A DNA stretch of 64,000 bases from Allobosea lupini (lineage in GTDB: Bacteria > Pseudomonadota > Alphaproteobacteria > Rhizobiales > Beijerinckiaceae). The stretch is taken from contig NZ_FOAN01000002.1 of NCBI RefSeq assembly GCF_900109525.1, positions 620,001-684,000 on the forward strand, given 5' to 3'. Shown here piece after piece: positions 9,980 through 20,282 of this stretch (positions are counted from its first letter, which is position 1; every line of letters begins with the position of its first letter). A program made the translations under genes and the position numbers. Below the pieces are notes generated by a model. It saw nothing but the letters and a program-made list of their open reading frames with translations, ran no database searches and was not told where the DNA came from.

Positions 9980-10740
9980 GCGAGTCCGCGTCTCCCACGC
10001 CCCGGCCGAAGCTGCTGCTGCCGGCGCTCCTGACCGTCGTCGGCGTCGGCGTGCTCTTCTATCTCGGTGCCTGGCAATGGCAGCGTATGGACGAAAAGCG
10101 CGCCTTCATCACCCGTCTGGAGACGCAAGCCGCAGGCTCCGCTGCCCCGCTGCCGCCGGCGAGCGACTGGCCGCGGCTCGACCTCGCAGCCGTCGATCTC
10201 ACAAGGGCTGTCGCCAAGGGCAGCTATCTCGACGGTATTGCCGGCGTGCGCACGACGATCGCCGCCGGTCCGCCCGGCTCACGCCAGCTCTCCGGCTTCG
10301 GCCGCTGGGTCTTCCAGGGTTTTCGGCTGGAAGACGGCGCGACCATCCTGATCAATCGCGGCTTCGTGCCGGAGGCGCGTTTTAGCGCCATCACGCCGGC
10401 GAGCGGCCAGGCGACCGTCACCGGCTTCCTGCGCATCCCGGAGGCTCGCAACAGCTTTACCCCCGCCGATCTGCCACAGCAGCGCGAGTTCTACACGCGA
10501 GACCCCGCAGCGATTGCCGCATCTCTCGGCCTGCCCGCAACGGCGCCGTTCTATCTGGAGGCCGAACGCCAGGGCGACGGGCTGACCCCGCCGGCCGGGG
10601 TTGATGCCAGGGAGCTGATCGCCCGCATCCCGGACAACCATCTGCAGTATGCGCTGACCTGGTGGGGGCTGGCGCTGACGCTGATCGGGGTGTTCGGCGC
10701 TTATGCCTGGCAGGCGCGGAGGCCGACGCAGAGCGGCTAA
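9976..10740 (+). CDS. surf1: SURF1 family oxidase assembly protein
   Basis: Inner-membrane factor for haem A insertion into subunit I. It has 254 residues with two flanking helices (about 13-33 and 222-242) around a periplasmic domain. The family hallmarks LGAWQWQRMDEK after helix 1, SGFGRWVFQGFRLEDG and NHLQYALTWW before helix 2 are present. It starts with GTG inside the DUF983 stop, indicating translational coupling. Confidence 0.95.
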   Translation: MSESASPTPRPKLLLPALLTVVGVGVLFYLGAWQWQRMDEKRAFITRLETQAAGSAAPLPPASDWPRLDLAAVDLTRAVAKGSYLDGIAGVRTTIAAGPPGSRQLSGFGRWVFQGFRLEDGATILINRGFVPEARFSAITPASGQATVTGFLRIPEARNSFTPADLPQQREFYTRDPAAIAASLGLPATAPFYLEAERQGDGLTPPAGVDARELIARIPDNHLQYALTWWGLALTLIGVFGAYAWQARRPTQSG

Positions 10741-10810
10741 TCAGCCTTTGCTTTTGCCCTCCCCCGCCAACGGGCCTATAGGATCAGCACGCCATCCGAG
10801 ATCAAGAACC

Positions 10811-12226
10811 GTGCTGCATATTTCGACCCGCGGCGAAGCGCCGTCTCTCTCGTTCGCCGACGCGCTGCTCGCCGGACTTGCCCGTGACGGCGGCCTCTAT
10901 CTGCCGCAAGCCCTGCCGCGTTTCAGCGCGCAGGAGATCGCCGGCTTCGCCGGCAAGCCCTACGCCGAAGTCGCGGAGCGCGTCCTCGGCGCGCTCGCCG
11001 ATGGCGACATCGCCGCCGATGCGCTGAAGGCCATGATCAGCGAGGCCTATGGCACGTTCCGCCATCCGGCTGTCTGCCCGCTGGTCCAGCTCGGGGACAA
11101 CCTGTTTTCGCTCGAGCTCTTCCATGGCCCGACGCTCGCCTTCAAGGATGTGGCGATGCAGCTGCTCGGGCGGCTGATGGATCATGTGCTGGCCCAGCGC
11201 GGCGAACGCGCCACCATCGTCGGAGCGACCTCGGGTGATACCGGCGGCGCCGCGATCGACGCCTTCAAGGGGCTGGAACGCGTCGACGTCTTCATCCTCT
11301 ATCCGGAAGGCCGCGTCTCCGACGTGCAGCGCCGGCAGATGACCACGGTCGAGGCGGACAATGTCCACGCCATCGCGGTCGAGGGCACCTTCGACGACTG
11401 CCAGAATCTGGTGAAGGCGCTGTTCAACCACCACGCCTTCCGTGACGAGATCCGGCTCTCCGGCGTCAACTCGATCAACTGGGCAAGGATCGCGGCGCAG
11501 GTCGTCTACTACTTCACCGCGGCGGTTGCGCTCGGCGCGCCGCACCGGCCCATCTCGTTCGCGGTGCCGACCGGCAATTTCGGCGACATCCTCGCCGGCT
11601 GGATCGCCAAGCAGATGGGGCTGCCGATCGGCCGGCTGATGGTCGGCACCAACAGCAACGACATCCTGGCGCGCACGCTCGAAACCGGCATTTATGAGAT
11701 GCGCGGCGTCGCGGCGACGAGCTCACCCTCGATGGACATCCAGATCTCCTCGAATTTCGAGCGGCTGCTGTTCGAGGCGCATGGGCGAGACGGCGTCGCC
11801 GTGCGCAGGCTGATGCAGTCGCTGGCGCAGTCCGGACGCTTCGAGATCGCTCCTGAGCCACTCGCCCGTATCCGCACCGATTTCGATGCGGTCTCGCAGG
11901 ACGAGGCCGCGATCGCGGCCGAGATCGGCATCACCTGGCGCGAAGCCGGCTATCTGCTCGACCCGCACAGCGCGATCGGCGTCGCTGCCGCCCGCAAGCT
12001 GCTTGCGGCCGATCCGGCCACGCCGGTCGTCGCGCTCGGCACCGCCCACCCGGCCAAGTTCCCGGCCGCCGTCGCGGCGGCGAGCGGCGTGACGCCCGCT
12101 CTCCCTGAGCATCTCGCCGACCTGATGGAGCGCAAGGAGCGCTTCAGCCTGCTGCCGAACGACCAAAGCAAGCTCGAGCGCTTCATCGCCGAGCGGGCAC
12201 GGGCCGTCAGGAGTGCTGCGGCATGA
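10811..12226 (+). CDS. thrC: Threonine synthase
   Basis: PLP enzyme converting O-phosphohomoserine to threonine. It has 471 residues. The PLP lysine lies in GPTLAFKDVAMQ, and the glycine-rich phosphate loop in GATSGDTGGAA. The GTG start (VLHISTRGEAPSLSFADAL) is chosen because the family begins with this strand; an in-frame ATG at 10703 would lie within surf1. It overlaps the next gene by ATGA. Adjacent thrC and M16 peptidase genes are common in Rhizobiales. Confidence 0.96.
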   Translation: MLHISTRGEAPSLSFADALLAGLARDGGLYLPQALPRFSAQEIAGFAGKPYAEVAERVLGALADGDIAADALKAMISEAYGTFRHPAVCPLVQLGDNLFSLELFHGPTLAFKDVAMQLLGRLMDHVLAQRGERATIVGATSGDTGGAAIDAFKGLERVDVFILYPEGRVSDVQRRQMTTVEADNVHAIAVEGTFDDCQNLVKALFNHHAFRDEIRLSGVNSINWARIAAQVVYYFTAAVALGAPHRPISFAVPTGNFGDILAGWIAKQMGLPIGRLMVGTNSNDILARTLETGIYEMRGVAATSSPSMDIQISSNFERLLFEAHGRDGVAVRRLMQSLAQSGRFEIAPEPLARIRTDFDAVSQDEAAIAAEIGITWREAGYLLDPHSAIGVAAARKLLAADPATPVVALGTAHPAKFPAAVAAASGVTPALPEHLADLMERKERFSLLPNDQSKLERFIAERARAVRSAAA

Positions 12227-13566
12227 CGGCAGCCAAGACGCTCAAGGCCAAGATCGAGAAGCCCGTGAAACCAGGCGAAGCCGGCCACGACCCGGCCGTC
12301 AGCCTGACGACGCTGCCGTCGGGCCTGCGCATCGTCTCCGAGCACATGGCCCATGCCTCGACCGTGTCGCTCGGCATCTGGATCGGGGCCGGCGCACGGG
12401 ACGAGCTGCCGCATGAGCACGGCCTCGCCCATCTGCTCGAGCACATGGCCTTCAAGGGCACGGCCCGGCGCACCGCCTTGCAGATCGCCGAGGAGATCGA
12501 GAGCGTCGGCGGCGACCTCAACGCCGCGACCTCGGTGGAATATACCTGCTACACCGCCCGCGTGCTCGGCCAGGATCTGCCGTTGGCGGTCGACATCCTC
12601 GCGGATATCCTGACCCAACCCTCGCTCACCGAGGAGGAGCTGGCGCGCGAGAAGGGCGTGATCCTGCAGGAAATCGGCGCCGTCCAGGATACGCCGGACG
12701 ACCTCGTGTATGACCGCTTCCTGCAGGCCGCCTTCCCGGAGCAGCCGCTCGGCCGGCCGATCCTCGGCACGGCGGAGACCGTGAAGAGCTTCACGCCCGA
12801 GGCGATCCGCGCCTATCTCGACCGACACTACCATGCCGGCAACATGGTGCTGGCCGCAGCGGGTGCGGTCGACCATGACGAGTTGGTCGCGCTGGCGGAA
12901 CAGGCGCTCGCAGCGCTGCCGGCACGGCCCGCAAACGCTCCCGCGGCGCGCACGCCGGCGGCCTATCATGGTGGCGAAGCCCGCATCGACGGCGACGAGG
13001 AACAGGTACACATCGTGCTGGGTTTCCCCGGCAAGCCGTTCACCAACGGCGTCCACTATCCGCTGCAGATCTTCTCGGCCGTGCTCGGTGGCGGCCTGTC
13101 ATCGCGCCTCTTCCAGGAGGTGCGCGAGCGCCGCGGCCTCGCCTATGCGGTCGATGCCTTCCACTGGCCCTTCTCCGATTGCGGCGTCTTCGGCATCAGC
13201 GCGGGCACCGCGCCGGAGGATGTCGGCGAGCTGGTCGAGGTCGCGCTCGACTGCCTGAGCCAGGCTGCTCGCGACGTCAGCGAAGCCGAGGTCGCCCGGG
13301 CCCGGGCGCAGATGAAGGTCGGCCTGCTGGCCTCGCTCGAAAGCCCTGGCGGCAAGCTCGAGCAGATGGCGCGACAAGTGCTGGTCTTCGGCCGGGCGAT
13401 CCCGCGCGAGGAGCTGGCGCGCCGGCTCGACGCGGTCAGCCTCGCCGATGTGCGGGCGGCCGGTCAGGGCCTGCTCGACGGCGTGGTCACGGTCGCGGCC
13501 GTCGGCCCGCTCGACGGTCTTGCCCCCGTGACAGCCTTGCGCGCGCTGCTGGCGCGAGCCGCCTGA
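12223..13566 (+). CDS. M16 family zinc metallopeptidase
   Basis: Processing-peptidase-like enzyme of 447 residues. The inverted zinc motif HxxEH is intact (His70, Glu73, His74 in GLAHLLEHMAFKGT) and the distal Glu lies in EEELAREKGVILQEI. The C-terminal half carries the inactive M16 domain with LFQEVRERRGLAYAVDAF. It resembles the mitochondrial processing peptidase beta subunit and is probably cytoplasmic, since no signal peptide is seen. Translationally coupled to thrC. Confidence 0.93.
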   Translation: MTAAKTLKAKIEKPVKPGEAGHDPAVSLTTLPSGLRIVSEHMAHASTVSLGIWIGAGARDELPHEHGLAHLLEHMAFKGTARRTALQIAEEIESVGGDLNAATSVEYTCYTARVLGQDLPLAVDILADILTQPSLTEEELAREKGVILQEIGAVQDTPDDLVYDRFLQAAFPEQPLGRPILGTAETVKSFTPEAIRAYLDRHYHAGNMVLAAAGAVDHDELVALAEQALAALPARPANAPAARTPAAYHGGEARIDGDEEQVHIVLGFPGKPFTNGVHYPLQIFSAVLGGGLSSRLFQEVRERRGLAYAVDAFHWPFSDCGVFGISAGTAPEDVGELVEVALDCLSQAARDVSEAEVARARAQMKVGLLASLESPGGKLEQMARQVLVFGRAIPREELARRLDAVSLADVRAAGQGLLDGVVTVAAVGPLDGLAPVTALRALLARAA

Positions 13567-13571
13567 CTCCA

Positions 13572-14183
13572 ATGGCTCTCTTCCGCTTCGCCACCGACCC
13601 GCCGGCGCGGCCGCTGATCAGGACGCAGAACCTGATCCTGCGTGCTCCGCTCGCCGGCGACTATTCGGCCTGGGCGAATCTGCGGATGGAGAGCCGCGAC
13701 TTTCTCACCCCCTGGGAGCCGATCTGGACCGAAGACGATCTGTCCCGAGCCTCGTTCCGCCTGCGGGTGAAGCGCGCGGCCCGCGAGATCGCGACCGACG
13801 AAGCCTATTCCCTGTTCGTCCTCGACGCCCGCTCGGAGGCGCTGCTCGGCGGGCTGACGCTGGGTCTCGTCCGGCGCGGTGTCGCCCAGGCCTGCACGCT
13901 CGGCTACTGGATGGGCCAGCGCCATGCCGGCAAAGGCCACATGACCGAAGCAGTGCGCGGCGCACTCGACTTCGCCTTTTCCGAACTCGCTTTGCACCGC
14001 GTCGAAGCCGCCTGCCTGCCGCATAACGAGCCCTCGCGCCGGTTGCTGGAGCGCGTCGGCTTCACCCGTGAGGGCGAGGCGCGCGGCTACCTGCGCATCA
14101 ACGGCGCCTGGGCCGACCACCTGCTCTACGGCATGCTTGCCGCGGAGCTGCGCCGCCCTGCCGAAACCGATCGCAAGCTGTGA
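13572..14183 (+). CDS. GNAT acetyltransferase, RimJ/RimL type
   Basis: A 203-residue GNAT of the ribosomal-protein-alanine acetyltransferase type. It has the acetyl-CoA loop [12 protein letters not shown] and the motif B stretch [24 protein letters not shown]. It begins five bases after the M16 gene and overlaps the next gene by 4 bases, so it sits in the thrC operon. The acetylated substrate cannot be told from sequence. Confidence 0.92.
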   Translation: MALFRFATDPPARPLIRTQNLILRAPLAGDYSAWANLRMESRDFLTPWEPIWTEDDLSRASFRLRVKRAAREIATDEAYSLFVLDARSEALLGGLTLGLVRRGVAQACTLGYWMGQRHAGKGHMTEAVRGALDFAFSELALHRVEAACLPHNEPSRRLLERVGFTREGEARGYLRINGAWADHLLYGMLAAELRRPAETDRKL

Positions 14184-17173
14184 ACAGGCCGGCACTGCCT
14201 TGCCCTCGCCACGTCGCGCCGATACCACTGACCGTCACGCCTGAAGACTGTCCCGCAGAGCCCATCTTGTCAGCGACACCACGTTTCCTCCGGTCCGGCA
14301 TTGCCGTCCTCGGCCTCCTGATGCTGGCACTGCTTTCGCTGCTGCGGCCGGCACTGGCGGTCGAGGCCCAGCGCGTGCCGCTCGACGTGCCCGTACTCGA
14401 CCTCACCGACGTGGTCGAGCGCAACAAGGCCGATGGCGACGTCATCCAGATCTCGACCGCGCCGGGGGCCGACGGCATCGTCCGGCGCATCGCCGTGCGG
14501 GCGCGCGAATCCGGAGCGCGGCCGGACTGGATCGTGTTCGCGCTGACCAATGATTCCGACGAGCAGATCGACCGGCTGCTGGTGGCGCCCTTCCATCGCC
14601 TGATCGGCTCGGGCGTGGTCTGGCCCGATCTCGGCGACCGCCGCATCGAGGCGATCACCGCGAGCCAGGGCCTGCGGCCCGAGCGCGAGGAAGCGCCCGA
14701 CGCCGACATCTTCCAGATCACGCTCGACCCCGGCACCACCGTGACCTTCGTCGCCGAGCTGAAGTCGCCGAACCTGCCCCAGCTCTATCTGTTCGAGCCG
14801 GAGGCCTATCGCCAGAAAACCAACGGGCTGACGCTCTACAAGGGCATCATCATCGGTATCGCCGGCCTGCTCGCGCTATTCCTGACCATCATCTTCGTGG
14901 TCAAGGGTGCGGTGATCTTCCCCGCCGCAGCGGCGCTGGCCTGGGCGGTGCTGGCCTATGCAGGGCTCGATTTCGGCTTCTTCCAGCGCATCTTCCCGCT
15001 GACGCCGGCGATCGAGCGAATCTACCGCGCCGGCGCCGAGGTGGTCCTGGCGGCGACGCTGGTCGTCTTTCTCTTCGCCTATCTCAACCTGTCGCGCTGG
15101 CATGTGCGCTACAGCCATATCACCATCGTCTGGATCCTCGGCCTCGCCGGGCTGGTCGGACTTGCGGTGTTCGATGCGCCGATGGCGGCCGGTATCGCCC
15201 GCATCTCGATCGCGGCGGTGGCGACGATCGGCTTCGTGCTGATCCTGCACCTCGCCACCCATGGCTATGAGCGGGCGGTGATGCTGATCCCGACCTGGTT
15301 CCTGCTGCTGGTCTGGGTGACCGCGGCCAGCTTCACCGTGATCGGACAGGTCACGCGCGACCTCGTGCCGCCCGCCCTGATCGGCGGCCTCGTACTGATC
15401 GTGCTGCTGATCGGCTTCACCGTGGTGCAGCATGCCTTCGCCGGCGGCGCGCTGGCGCAGGGGCTGGTCTCCGACACCGAGCGACGCGCGCTCGCGCTCT
15501 CCGGCTCGGGCGACCTCGTCTTCGACTGGGATGTTTCTGCCGACAAGATCTTCGTCTCGCCGCAGGCCGAGATCCTGCTCGGCCTATCCAAGGGCGCGCT
15601 CGAAGGCTCGGCCGCGCGCTGGCTCGAGCACATGCATGTCGCCGACCGCGACCGCTACCGCGTCTCGCTCGACGCTGTGATCGAGCAGCGCCGCGGCAAA
15701 CTGCAGCTCGATTTCCGCCTGCGCGCCGCCAATGGCGCCTATCACTGGTTCAGCCTGAAGGCCCGGCCGGTGATCGGCTCGGATGGCGAGGTCATCCGCG
15801 TCATCGGCACGCTCGCCGACGTCACCGAGCAGCGCACCGCCCAGGAACGCATGCTGCACGATGCCGTGCACGACAACCTGACCGGCCTGCCCAATCGCGA
15901 GCTGTTCCAGGACCGGCTCACCGCCGTGTTCGGCTTCAGCCGCGCCGACGACGCCATCCGCCCGACGGTGATCGTCATCGACATCGACCGCTTCAAGCAG
16001 GTCAACGAATCCGTCGGCTTCTCGGCCGGCGATTCGATCCTGCTGACGCTGGCGCGCCGCCTCGGCCGGCTGCTGCGGACGCAGGACACGCTCGCACGCA
16101 TCGGCGGCGACATCTTCGCGATGATCATCGTCTCGGAGAGCGATCCCGAGCGTATCCTCGCCCTGGCCGAGCTGATCCGCCGCGCCGTCTCGACGCCGAT
16201 CACCTTCGCCGAGCGCGAGATCGTATTGACGCCCTCGATCGGCCTTACCCTCTTCGACGGCACACCGACCGCACGCAAGGACGACGCGCTGAAGAATGCC
16301 GAGCTCGCCATGGCGCATGCCAAGAACCAGGGCGGCAACCTCGTCGAGGTCTTCGTTCCGGCGATGCGCAGCGACCGCAACGACCGGCTCGCGCTCGAAA
16401 GCGACTTGCGCCGGGCGATCGAGCGCGGCGAGATCCAGGTGATGTACCAGCCGATCGTCAGGCTGGAGGACCGGACCATCGCCGGCTTCGAGGCGCTGAT
16501 GCGCTGGGACCATCCGCGCGAGGGCCGCCTCTTGCCGCAGGACTTCCTGGCGATCGCAGAAGAGAGCGGGCTGATCGTCGATCTCGGCGTCTATGTGATG
16601 GACCGCACCGCGCGCGAGCTCGCCGCCTGGCAGGCCGCGCTCGAGGTCGAGCCGCCGATCTTCGCCAGCGTGAATGTCTCCAGCCGCCAGCTGCTGCGCC
16701 ACGATCTGCTGAAGGACGTCAAGGCCGTGCTGGCGCGCCGGCGCGTGCTGCCGGGCACGCTGAAGCTCGAGATCACCGAGAGCCTGGTGATGGAAAACCC
16801 CGAATATGCCGCGCAGATGCTCAGCCGCATCCGCGATCTCGGCGCCGGCCTGTCGCTCGACGATTTCGGAACGGGGTATTCCTCGCTGTCCTATCTGCAG
16901 CGCTTCCCCTTCGACACCATCAAGATCGACCAGAGCTTCGTGCGCCAGATGGGGAACGGCAAGCCGCCGGTGATCCTGCGCTCGATCGTGCAGCTCGCCG
17001 CCGATCTCCAGATGGACGTGGTCGCCGAGGGCGCCGAGACCGAGTCGGACGCGATCGAGCTCTACCAGCTCGGCTGCCAGTACGCGCAGGGCTACACCTT
17101 CGGCCAGCCGATGACGGCGGCGGAGGCGCGGCGATTGGTAGGGGCGTCGAGCTCGTCCTTCGAGGCGGCGTGA
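14180..17173 (+). CDS. Membrane PAS-GGDEF-EAL protein, probable c-di-GMP phosphodiesterase
   Basis: A 997-residue sensor. From the N-terminus: signal-anchor (about 37-58), an extracytoplasmic beta domain to about 205, seven predicted helices (about 212-425), a PAS domain (about 430-555, ending [10 protein letters not shown]), a GGDEF domain (about 560-720) and an EAL domain (about 735-985). The GGDEF motif reads GGDIF (644-646 D-I-F), which argues against cyclase activity. The EAL side keeps E771-[32 protein letters not shown] and AEGAET, so it should hydrolyse c-di-GMP. The start is GTG overlapping the GNAT stop; a TTG at 14267 would give a neater signal peptide. Confidence 0.9.
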   Translation: MNRPALPCPRHVAPIPLTVTPEDCPAEPILSATPRFLRSGIAVLGLLMLALLSLLRPALAVEAQRVPLDVPVLDLTDVVERNKADGDVIQISTAPGADGIVRRIAVRARESGARPDWIVFALTNDSDEQIDRLLVAPFHRLIGSGVVWPDLGDRRIEAITASQGLRPEREEAPDADIFQITLDPGTTVTFVAELKSPNLPQLYLFEPEAYRQKTNGLTLYKGIIIGIAGLLALFLTIIFVVKGAVIFPAAAALAWAVLAYAGLDFGFFQRIFPLTPAIERIYRAGAEVVLAATLVVFLFAYLNLSRWHVRYSHITIVWILGLAGLVGLAVFDAPMAAGIARISIAAVATIGFVLILHLATHGYERAVMLIPTWFLLLVWVTAASFTVIGQVTRDLVPPALIGGLVLIVLLIGFTVVQHAFAGGALAQGLVSDTERRALALSGSGDLVFDWDVSADKIFVSPQAEILLGLSKGALEGSAARWLEHMHVADRDRYRVSLDAVIEQRRGKLQLDFRLRAANGAYHWFSLKARPVIGSDGEVIRVIGTLADVTEQRTAQERMLHDAVHDNLTGLPNRELFQDRLTAVFGFSRADDAIRPTVIVIDIDRFKQVNESVGFSAGDSILLTLARRLGRLLRTQDTLARIGGDIFAMIIVSESDPERILALAELIRRAVSTPITFAEREIVLTPSIGLTLFDGTPTARKDDALKNAELAMAHAKNQGGNLVEVFVPAMRSDRNDRLALESDLRRAIERGEIQVMYQPIVRLEDRTIAGFEALMRWDHPREGRLLPQDFLAIAEESGLIVDLGVYVMDRTARELAAWQAALEVEPPIFASVNVSSRQLLRHDLLKDVKAVLARRRVLPGTLKLEITESLVMENPEYAAQMLSRIRDLGAGLSLDDFGTGYSSLSYLQRFPFDTIKIDQSFVRQMGNGKPPVILRSIVQLAADLQMDVVAEGAETESDAIELYQLGCQYAQGYTFGQPMTAAEARRLVGASSSSFEAA

Positions 17174-17181
17174 GCTGCGAC

Positions 17182-17287
17182 GTCATTCTCGGGCGAAGCG
17201 AAGCGCAGACCCGAGAATCTCGTGACGAGAAAGCGGTGGTTTGAGCCTCGTCCGGCCTGAGATGCTCGGGTCACGCCCGAGCATGAC
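17182..17287. repeat. Dispersed palindromic repeat, family A-like, copy 2
   Basis: Inverted repeat between the convergent EAL gene and yqgE: outer arms GTCATTCTCGGGCG and CGCCCGAGCATGAC, with an inner GCGAAGCGAAGCGCAGACC shared in pattern with AGCGAAGCGGAGATCC of the copy at 51569. It is the likely bidirectional 3' structure for both genes. Confidence 0.65.
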
Positions 17288-17292
17288 GCATG

Positions 17293-17904
17293 TTACGCGT
17301 GCCCGGCATCCTTGGACAGGAAAGCCGGGTCGATGCCGAGCTTGCCGAGCGCGCGGGCATATTTGGTGTCGAGCGCGTCATCGAAGAGCAGCGCCTGATC
17401 GGCGGCGCAATGCAGCCAGCCGTTGGACTGGATCTCGGATTCGAGCTGCCCCGCCCCCCAGCCGGCATAGCCGAGGGCCAGCACCGCATTCTCCGGCCCG
17501 GTCCCGACGGCGATGGCGCGCAAGATGTCGAGCGTCGCGGTCAGGCAAATGCCGTCGTCGATCGGCAGCGTCGCCGATTCGAGGAAGAAATCGGCGCTAT
17601 GCAGGACGAAGCCGCGCTTGGTCTCGACCGGCCCGCCGCGCAGCACCTTCATCCTCTCAGCCTGGCTCGGCAGGAGGATCGCCTGGTCAGGCGGAATCAC
17701 GTCGAGCTGGACGAGCAATTCCGGAAAGCGGGTGTCGGCGGCGGGCTTGTTGACGATGATGCCCATCGCACCGTCCTCGGAATGGGCGCAGAGATAGACG
17801 ACGCTGCGGGCGAAGCGCTGGTCGCTCATGCCCGGCATGGCGATCAGGCACTGCCCGTCGAGATAGCTGCGGCCGCTGATGCGCTGGTTCGATCCGATAT
17901 TCAT
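17293..17904 (-). CDS. YqgE/AlgH family protein
   Basis: A 203-residue DUF179 protein of uncertain molecular role. The conserved opening [23 protein letters not shown] is present (shown here in parts: [22 protein letters not shown]), then [26 protein letters not shown] and [15 protein letters not shown]. Transcribed divergently from the DsbD-N gene across a 218-base gap and convergent with the EAL gene. Confidence 0.95.
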   Translation of the reverse strand: MNIGSNQRISGRSYLDGQCLIAMPGMSDQRFARSVVYLCAHSEDGAMGIIVNKPAADTRFPELLVQLDVIPPDQAILLPSQAERMKVLRGGPVETKRGFVLHSADFFLESATLPIDDGICLTATLDILRAIAVGTGPENAVLALGYAGWGAGQLESEIQSNGWLHCAADQALLFDDALDTKYARALGKLGIDPAFLSKDAGHA

Positions 17905-18122
17905 TGCGCCATGCTAAGACATGTTCGGCTGGTGTGGGAACATTTTTGGCGCGCAGGCAAGCGGAGGATATTCAGGCTGATCCGGACGGCTCTGCGGGAT
18001 GCCGGTCCGCCCCGCCGCAATGCTGGCGCAAAGCTGGCCATGCTTGGCTGCACTATCGATCCCGGATCACAGCGCCGGTATCGGCCTCGCAAAACGCGTC
18101 CGGATCGCCTAAATCAGACCAC

Positions 18123-18962
18123 GTGAAAACGGTCACGCCCCTCTCCTTCCTCGCCGCGCTGACGCTCGGCGCTCCGGCTTCCGCCCAGGACGCCGCGGTT
18201 TCGCCGTGGTCGAAGGCCGCATACTCGTCGATGCGCCTGATCGCGGGCGCGACTGCGCCTTCGGGCAAGCAGCGCGTCGGCGTCGAGATCACGATGTCGC
18301 CAGGTTTCAAGACCTATTGGCGCAGCCCCGGCGATGCCGGCGTACCGCCGGTCTTCGACTGGAGCGGCTCGGAGAATGTCGGCGGGCTCGACGTGCGCTG
18401 GCCGACCCCGGAGCGCTTCGACGACGGCGCCGGCTCCGGCATCGGCTATGTCGGCGATGTGGTTGTGCCGGTCTCGGTCCAGCCGATCGATCCGACGCGG
18501 CCGGTCACCGTGGTGCTGAAGCTCGACTACGCGGTCTGCGACAAGATCTGCGTTCCCGCCAAGGGCGAGGCACGGCTTTGGCTGGAACCCGGCGTCACCT
18601 CGGTGACCTCGCCGCGGCTGGAGCAATTCGAGGCGCGGATTCCGCACGCGGTCAAGCTGGGCGCGGCCGATGACCGCCTGTCGATCCTGGAAGTCACGCA
18701 TAGCGACGCCGCGGTGAAGCTGGTGCTGAAGGCCCCAGAGGGCGGCTCGGTCGACGATGTCTTCGTCGAAGGCGCCGGGATGTGGTCCTTCGGCCGGGCG
18801 ATGCTGATGCCGCAGCCCGACGGCACGGTGGCCGCAAAGCTCAGAATTGTCGAGCGCCCCAAGGGCGCGACCGGCCCCACCCCCCTGATCATCACCGTGC
18901 GCGGAAAGCCCCAATCGGTCGAGACGCGGCTCGAACTCGACATCGGCAACGCGAAGCCGTAA
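18123..18962 (+). CDS. Secreted DsbD N-terminal (thiol-disulfide) domain protein
   Basis: A 279-residue periplasmic protein: signal peptide (MKTVTPLSFLAALTLGAPASAQ) then the immunoglobulin-like DsbD alpha domain, with GFKTYWRSPGDAGVPPVFDW and a redox-type Cys pair in YAVCDKICVPAKG. There is no membrane domain or thioredoxin domain, so it would need a partner. The GTG start is chosen because the signal peptide begins there; the longer frame adds 73 residues with no export signal. Precedes a peroxiredoxin by 44 bases, which fits thiol redox work. Confidence 0.85.
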   Translation: MKTVTPLSFLAALTLGAPASAQDAAVSPWSKAAYSSMRLIAGATAPSGKQRVGVEITMSPGFKTYWRSPGDAGVPPVFDWSGSENVGGLDVRWPTPERFDDGAGSGIGYVGDVVVPVSVQPIDPTRPVTVVLKLDYAVCDKICVPAKGEARLWLEPGVTSVTSPRLEQFEARIPHAVKLGAADDRLSILEVTHSDAAVKLVLKAPEGGSVDDVFVEGAGMWSFGRAMLMPQPDGTVAAKLRIVERPKGATGPTPLIITVRGKPQSVETRLELDIGNAKP

Positions 18963-19006
18963 CCCTGCGCGCGGGCGGCACGCTGCCGCATGCAGGAGAT
19001 ACGGAC

Positions 19007-19492
19007 ATGGCGATCAAGGTCGGTGACAAGCTTCCGCAGGCGACGTTTCGCGTGATGACGGCCGACGGGCCGGCGGCCAAGACCACGGACGATCTGTTCA
19101 AGGGCCGCAAGGTCGTGCTCTTCGCGGTGCCGGGCGCCTTCACGCCGACCTGCCACAAGAACCATCTGCCCGGCTATGTGAACAAGGCGGCCGAGATCAA
19201 GGCCAAGGGCGTCGAGGAGATCTTCGTCACCGGCGTCAACGACGTCTTCGTGATGGACGCCTGGTCGAAGGCGACCGGCGGCGCCGGCGTGATCACCTTC
19301 CTCTCCGACGGCAATGCCGACTTCGCCAAGGAGATCGGCCTGTCGATGGACGGCTCGGGCTTCGGCCTCGGCACCCGCTCGCAGCGCTATTCGATGGTCG
19401 TCGAAGACGGCGTCGTGACCGCGCTCAACGTCGAGGACGCGCCGGGCAAGGCCGATGTCTCCGGCGCCGAAGCGATGCTGAACCAGCTCTGA
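19007..19492 (+). CDS. Peroxiredoxin (Prx5 type)
   Basis: Thiol peroxidase of 161 residues. The peroxidatic Cys49 lies in PGAFTPTCHKNHLPGYV, and no other cysteine is present, so resolution must use an external thiol such as glutathione or glutaredoxin. The NDVFVMDAW and GLGTRSQRYSMVVEDG stretches are typical. AGGAGAT precedes the ATG. A strong terminator follows. Confidence 0.96.
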   Translation: MAIKVGDKLPQATFRVMTADGPAAKTTDDLFKGRKVVLFAVPGAFTPTCHKNHLPGYVNKAAEIKAKGVEEIFVTGVNDVFVMDAWSKATGGAGVITFLSDGNADFAKEIGLSMDGSGFGLGTRSQRYSMVVEDGVVTALNVEDAPGKADVSGAEAMLNQL

Positions 19493-19519
19493 GGCTCGGC
19501 GTCGGCCCCGTCGCTTTGC

Positions 19520-19552
19520 GCCCGCGCCGGCTTGGCGCGGGCTTTCGCTTTT
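19520..19552 (+). terminator. Rho-independent terminator after peroxiredoxin
   Basis: Perfect 9-base stem GCCCGCGCC/GGCGCGGGC with a 5-base loop, followed by TTTCGCTTTT. Confidence 0.8.
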
Positions 19553-19647
19553 CAGCACCAAATCCGATCGATCCGATCTGCGCTTGTCATGAGACAGCGC
19601 CCAAAGCCGCCGCTAGCCTCCCGGCACGATCGAGGAGACGCCACGCC

Positions 19648-20097
19648 ATGTCAGAGATCAGCATCCGCCCACTCACGGCCGATGACCGCGCCGCCTGGGA
19701 GCCGCTCTGGCAGGGCTATCTCACCTTCTACAAGGCCTCGCTGACGCCGGAGACGACCGATACCACCTTCGCGCGCCTGACGGGCGGGCAGGAGCCCATG
19801 GGCGGCTTCATCGCCGAACGCGACGGCAAGGCGCTCGGCATCGTCAACTACGTGCTCCACCGCACGACCTGGAGCCAGAAGGAGATCTGCTATCTACAGG
19901 ATCTCTTCACCAGCGAGGAGGCGCGCGGGCACGGCGTCGGCCGCAAGCTGATCGAGGCCGTCCGGCAGATGGCGGAAACGAAAGGCCTGTTCCGCGTCTA
20001 CTGGCAGACGCATGAGAGCAACCTGCAGGCACAGGAACTCTACGACAAGGTCGCACAGAAATCCGGCTTCATCGTCTACCGCCAGCCGCTGGGCTGA
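19648..20097 (+). CDS. GNAT family N-acetyltransferase
   Basis: A 149-residue GNAT with RPLTADDRAAWEPLWQGYL at the N-terminus and the acetyl-CoA loop SEEARGHGVGRKLIEAV. The C-terminal pattern (THESNLQAQELYDKVA, FIVYR) resembles the small-molecule or amino-acid acetyltransferases. GAGGAGACG precedes the start. Monocistronic; the substrate is unknown. Confidence 0.93.
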   Translation: MSEISIRPLTADDRAAWEPLWQGYLTFYKASLTPETTDTTFARLTGGQEPMGGFIAERDGKALGIVNYVLHRTTWSQKEICYLQDLFTSEEARGHGVGRKLIEAVRQMAETKGLFRVYWQTHESNLQAQELYDKVAQKSGFIVYRQPLG

Positions 20098-20282
20098 GCT
20101 GGCACGCCCACATTCCTGCTGCCGAGATTGCATCGCCGCATTGGCGTCTGTGCATGAGCGCCGCGGCACGAAAGTGAATCCTGCCTATATGCCGATGACA
20201 CAAACCCGGCGGTGATGGCCGCTCGGGCGTTGTCCTTTGGCAGAAAAGCCCCGCGCTTGCGGTGGTTCACAGGCGTCACGCG

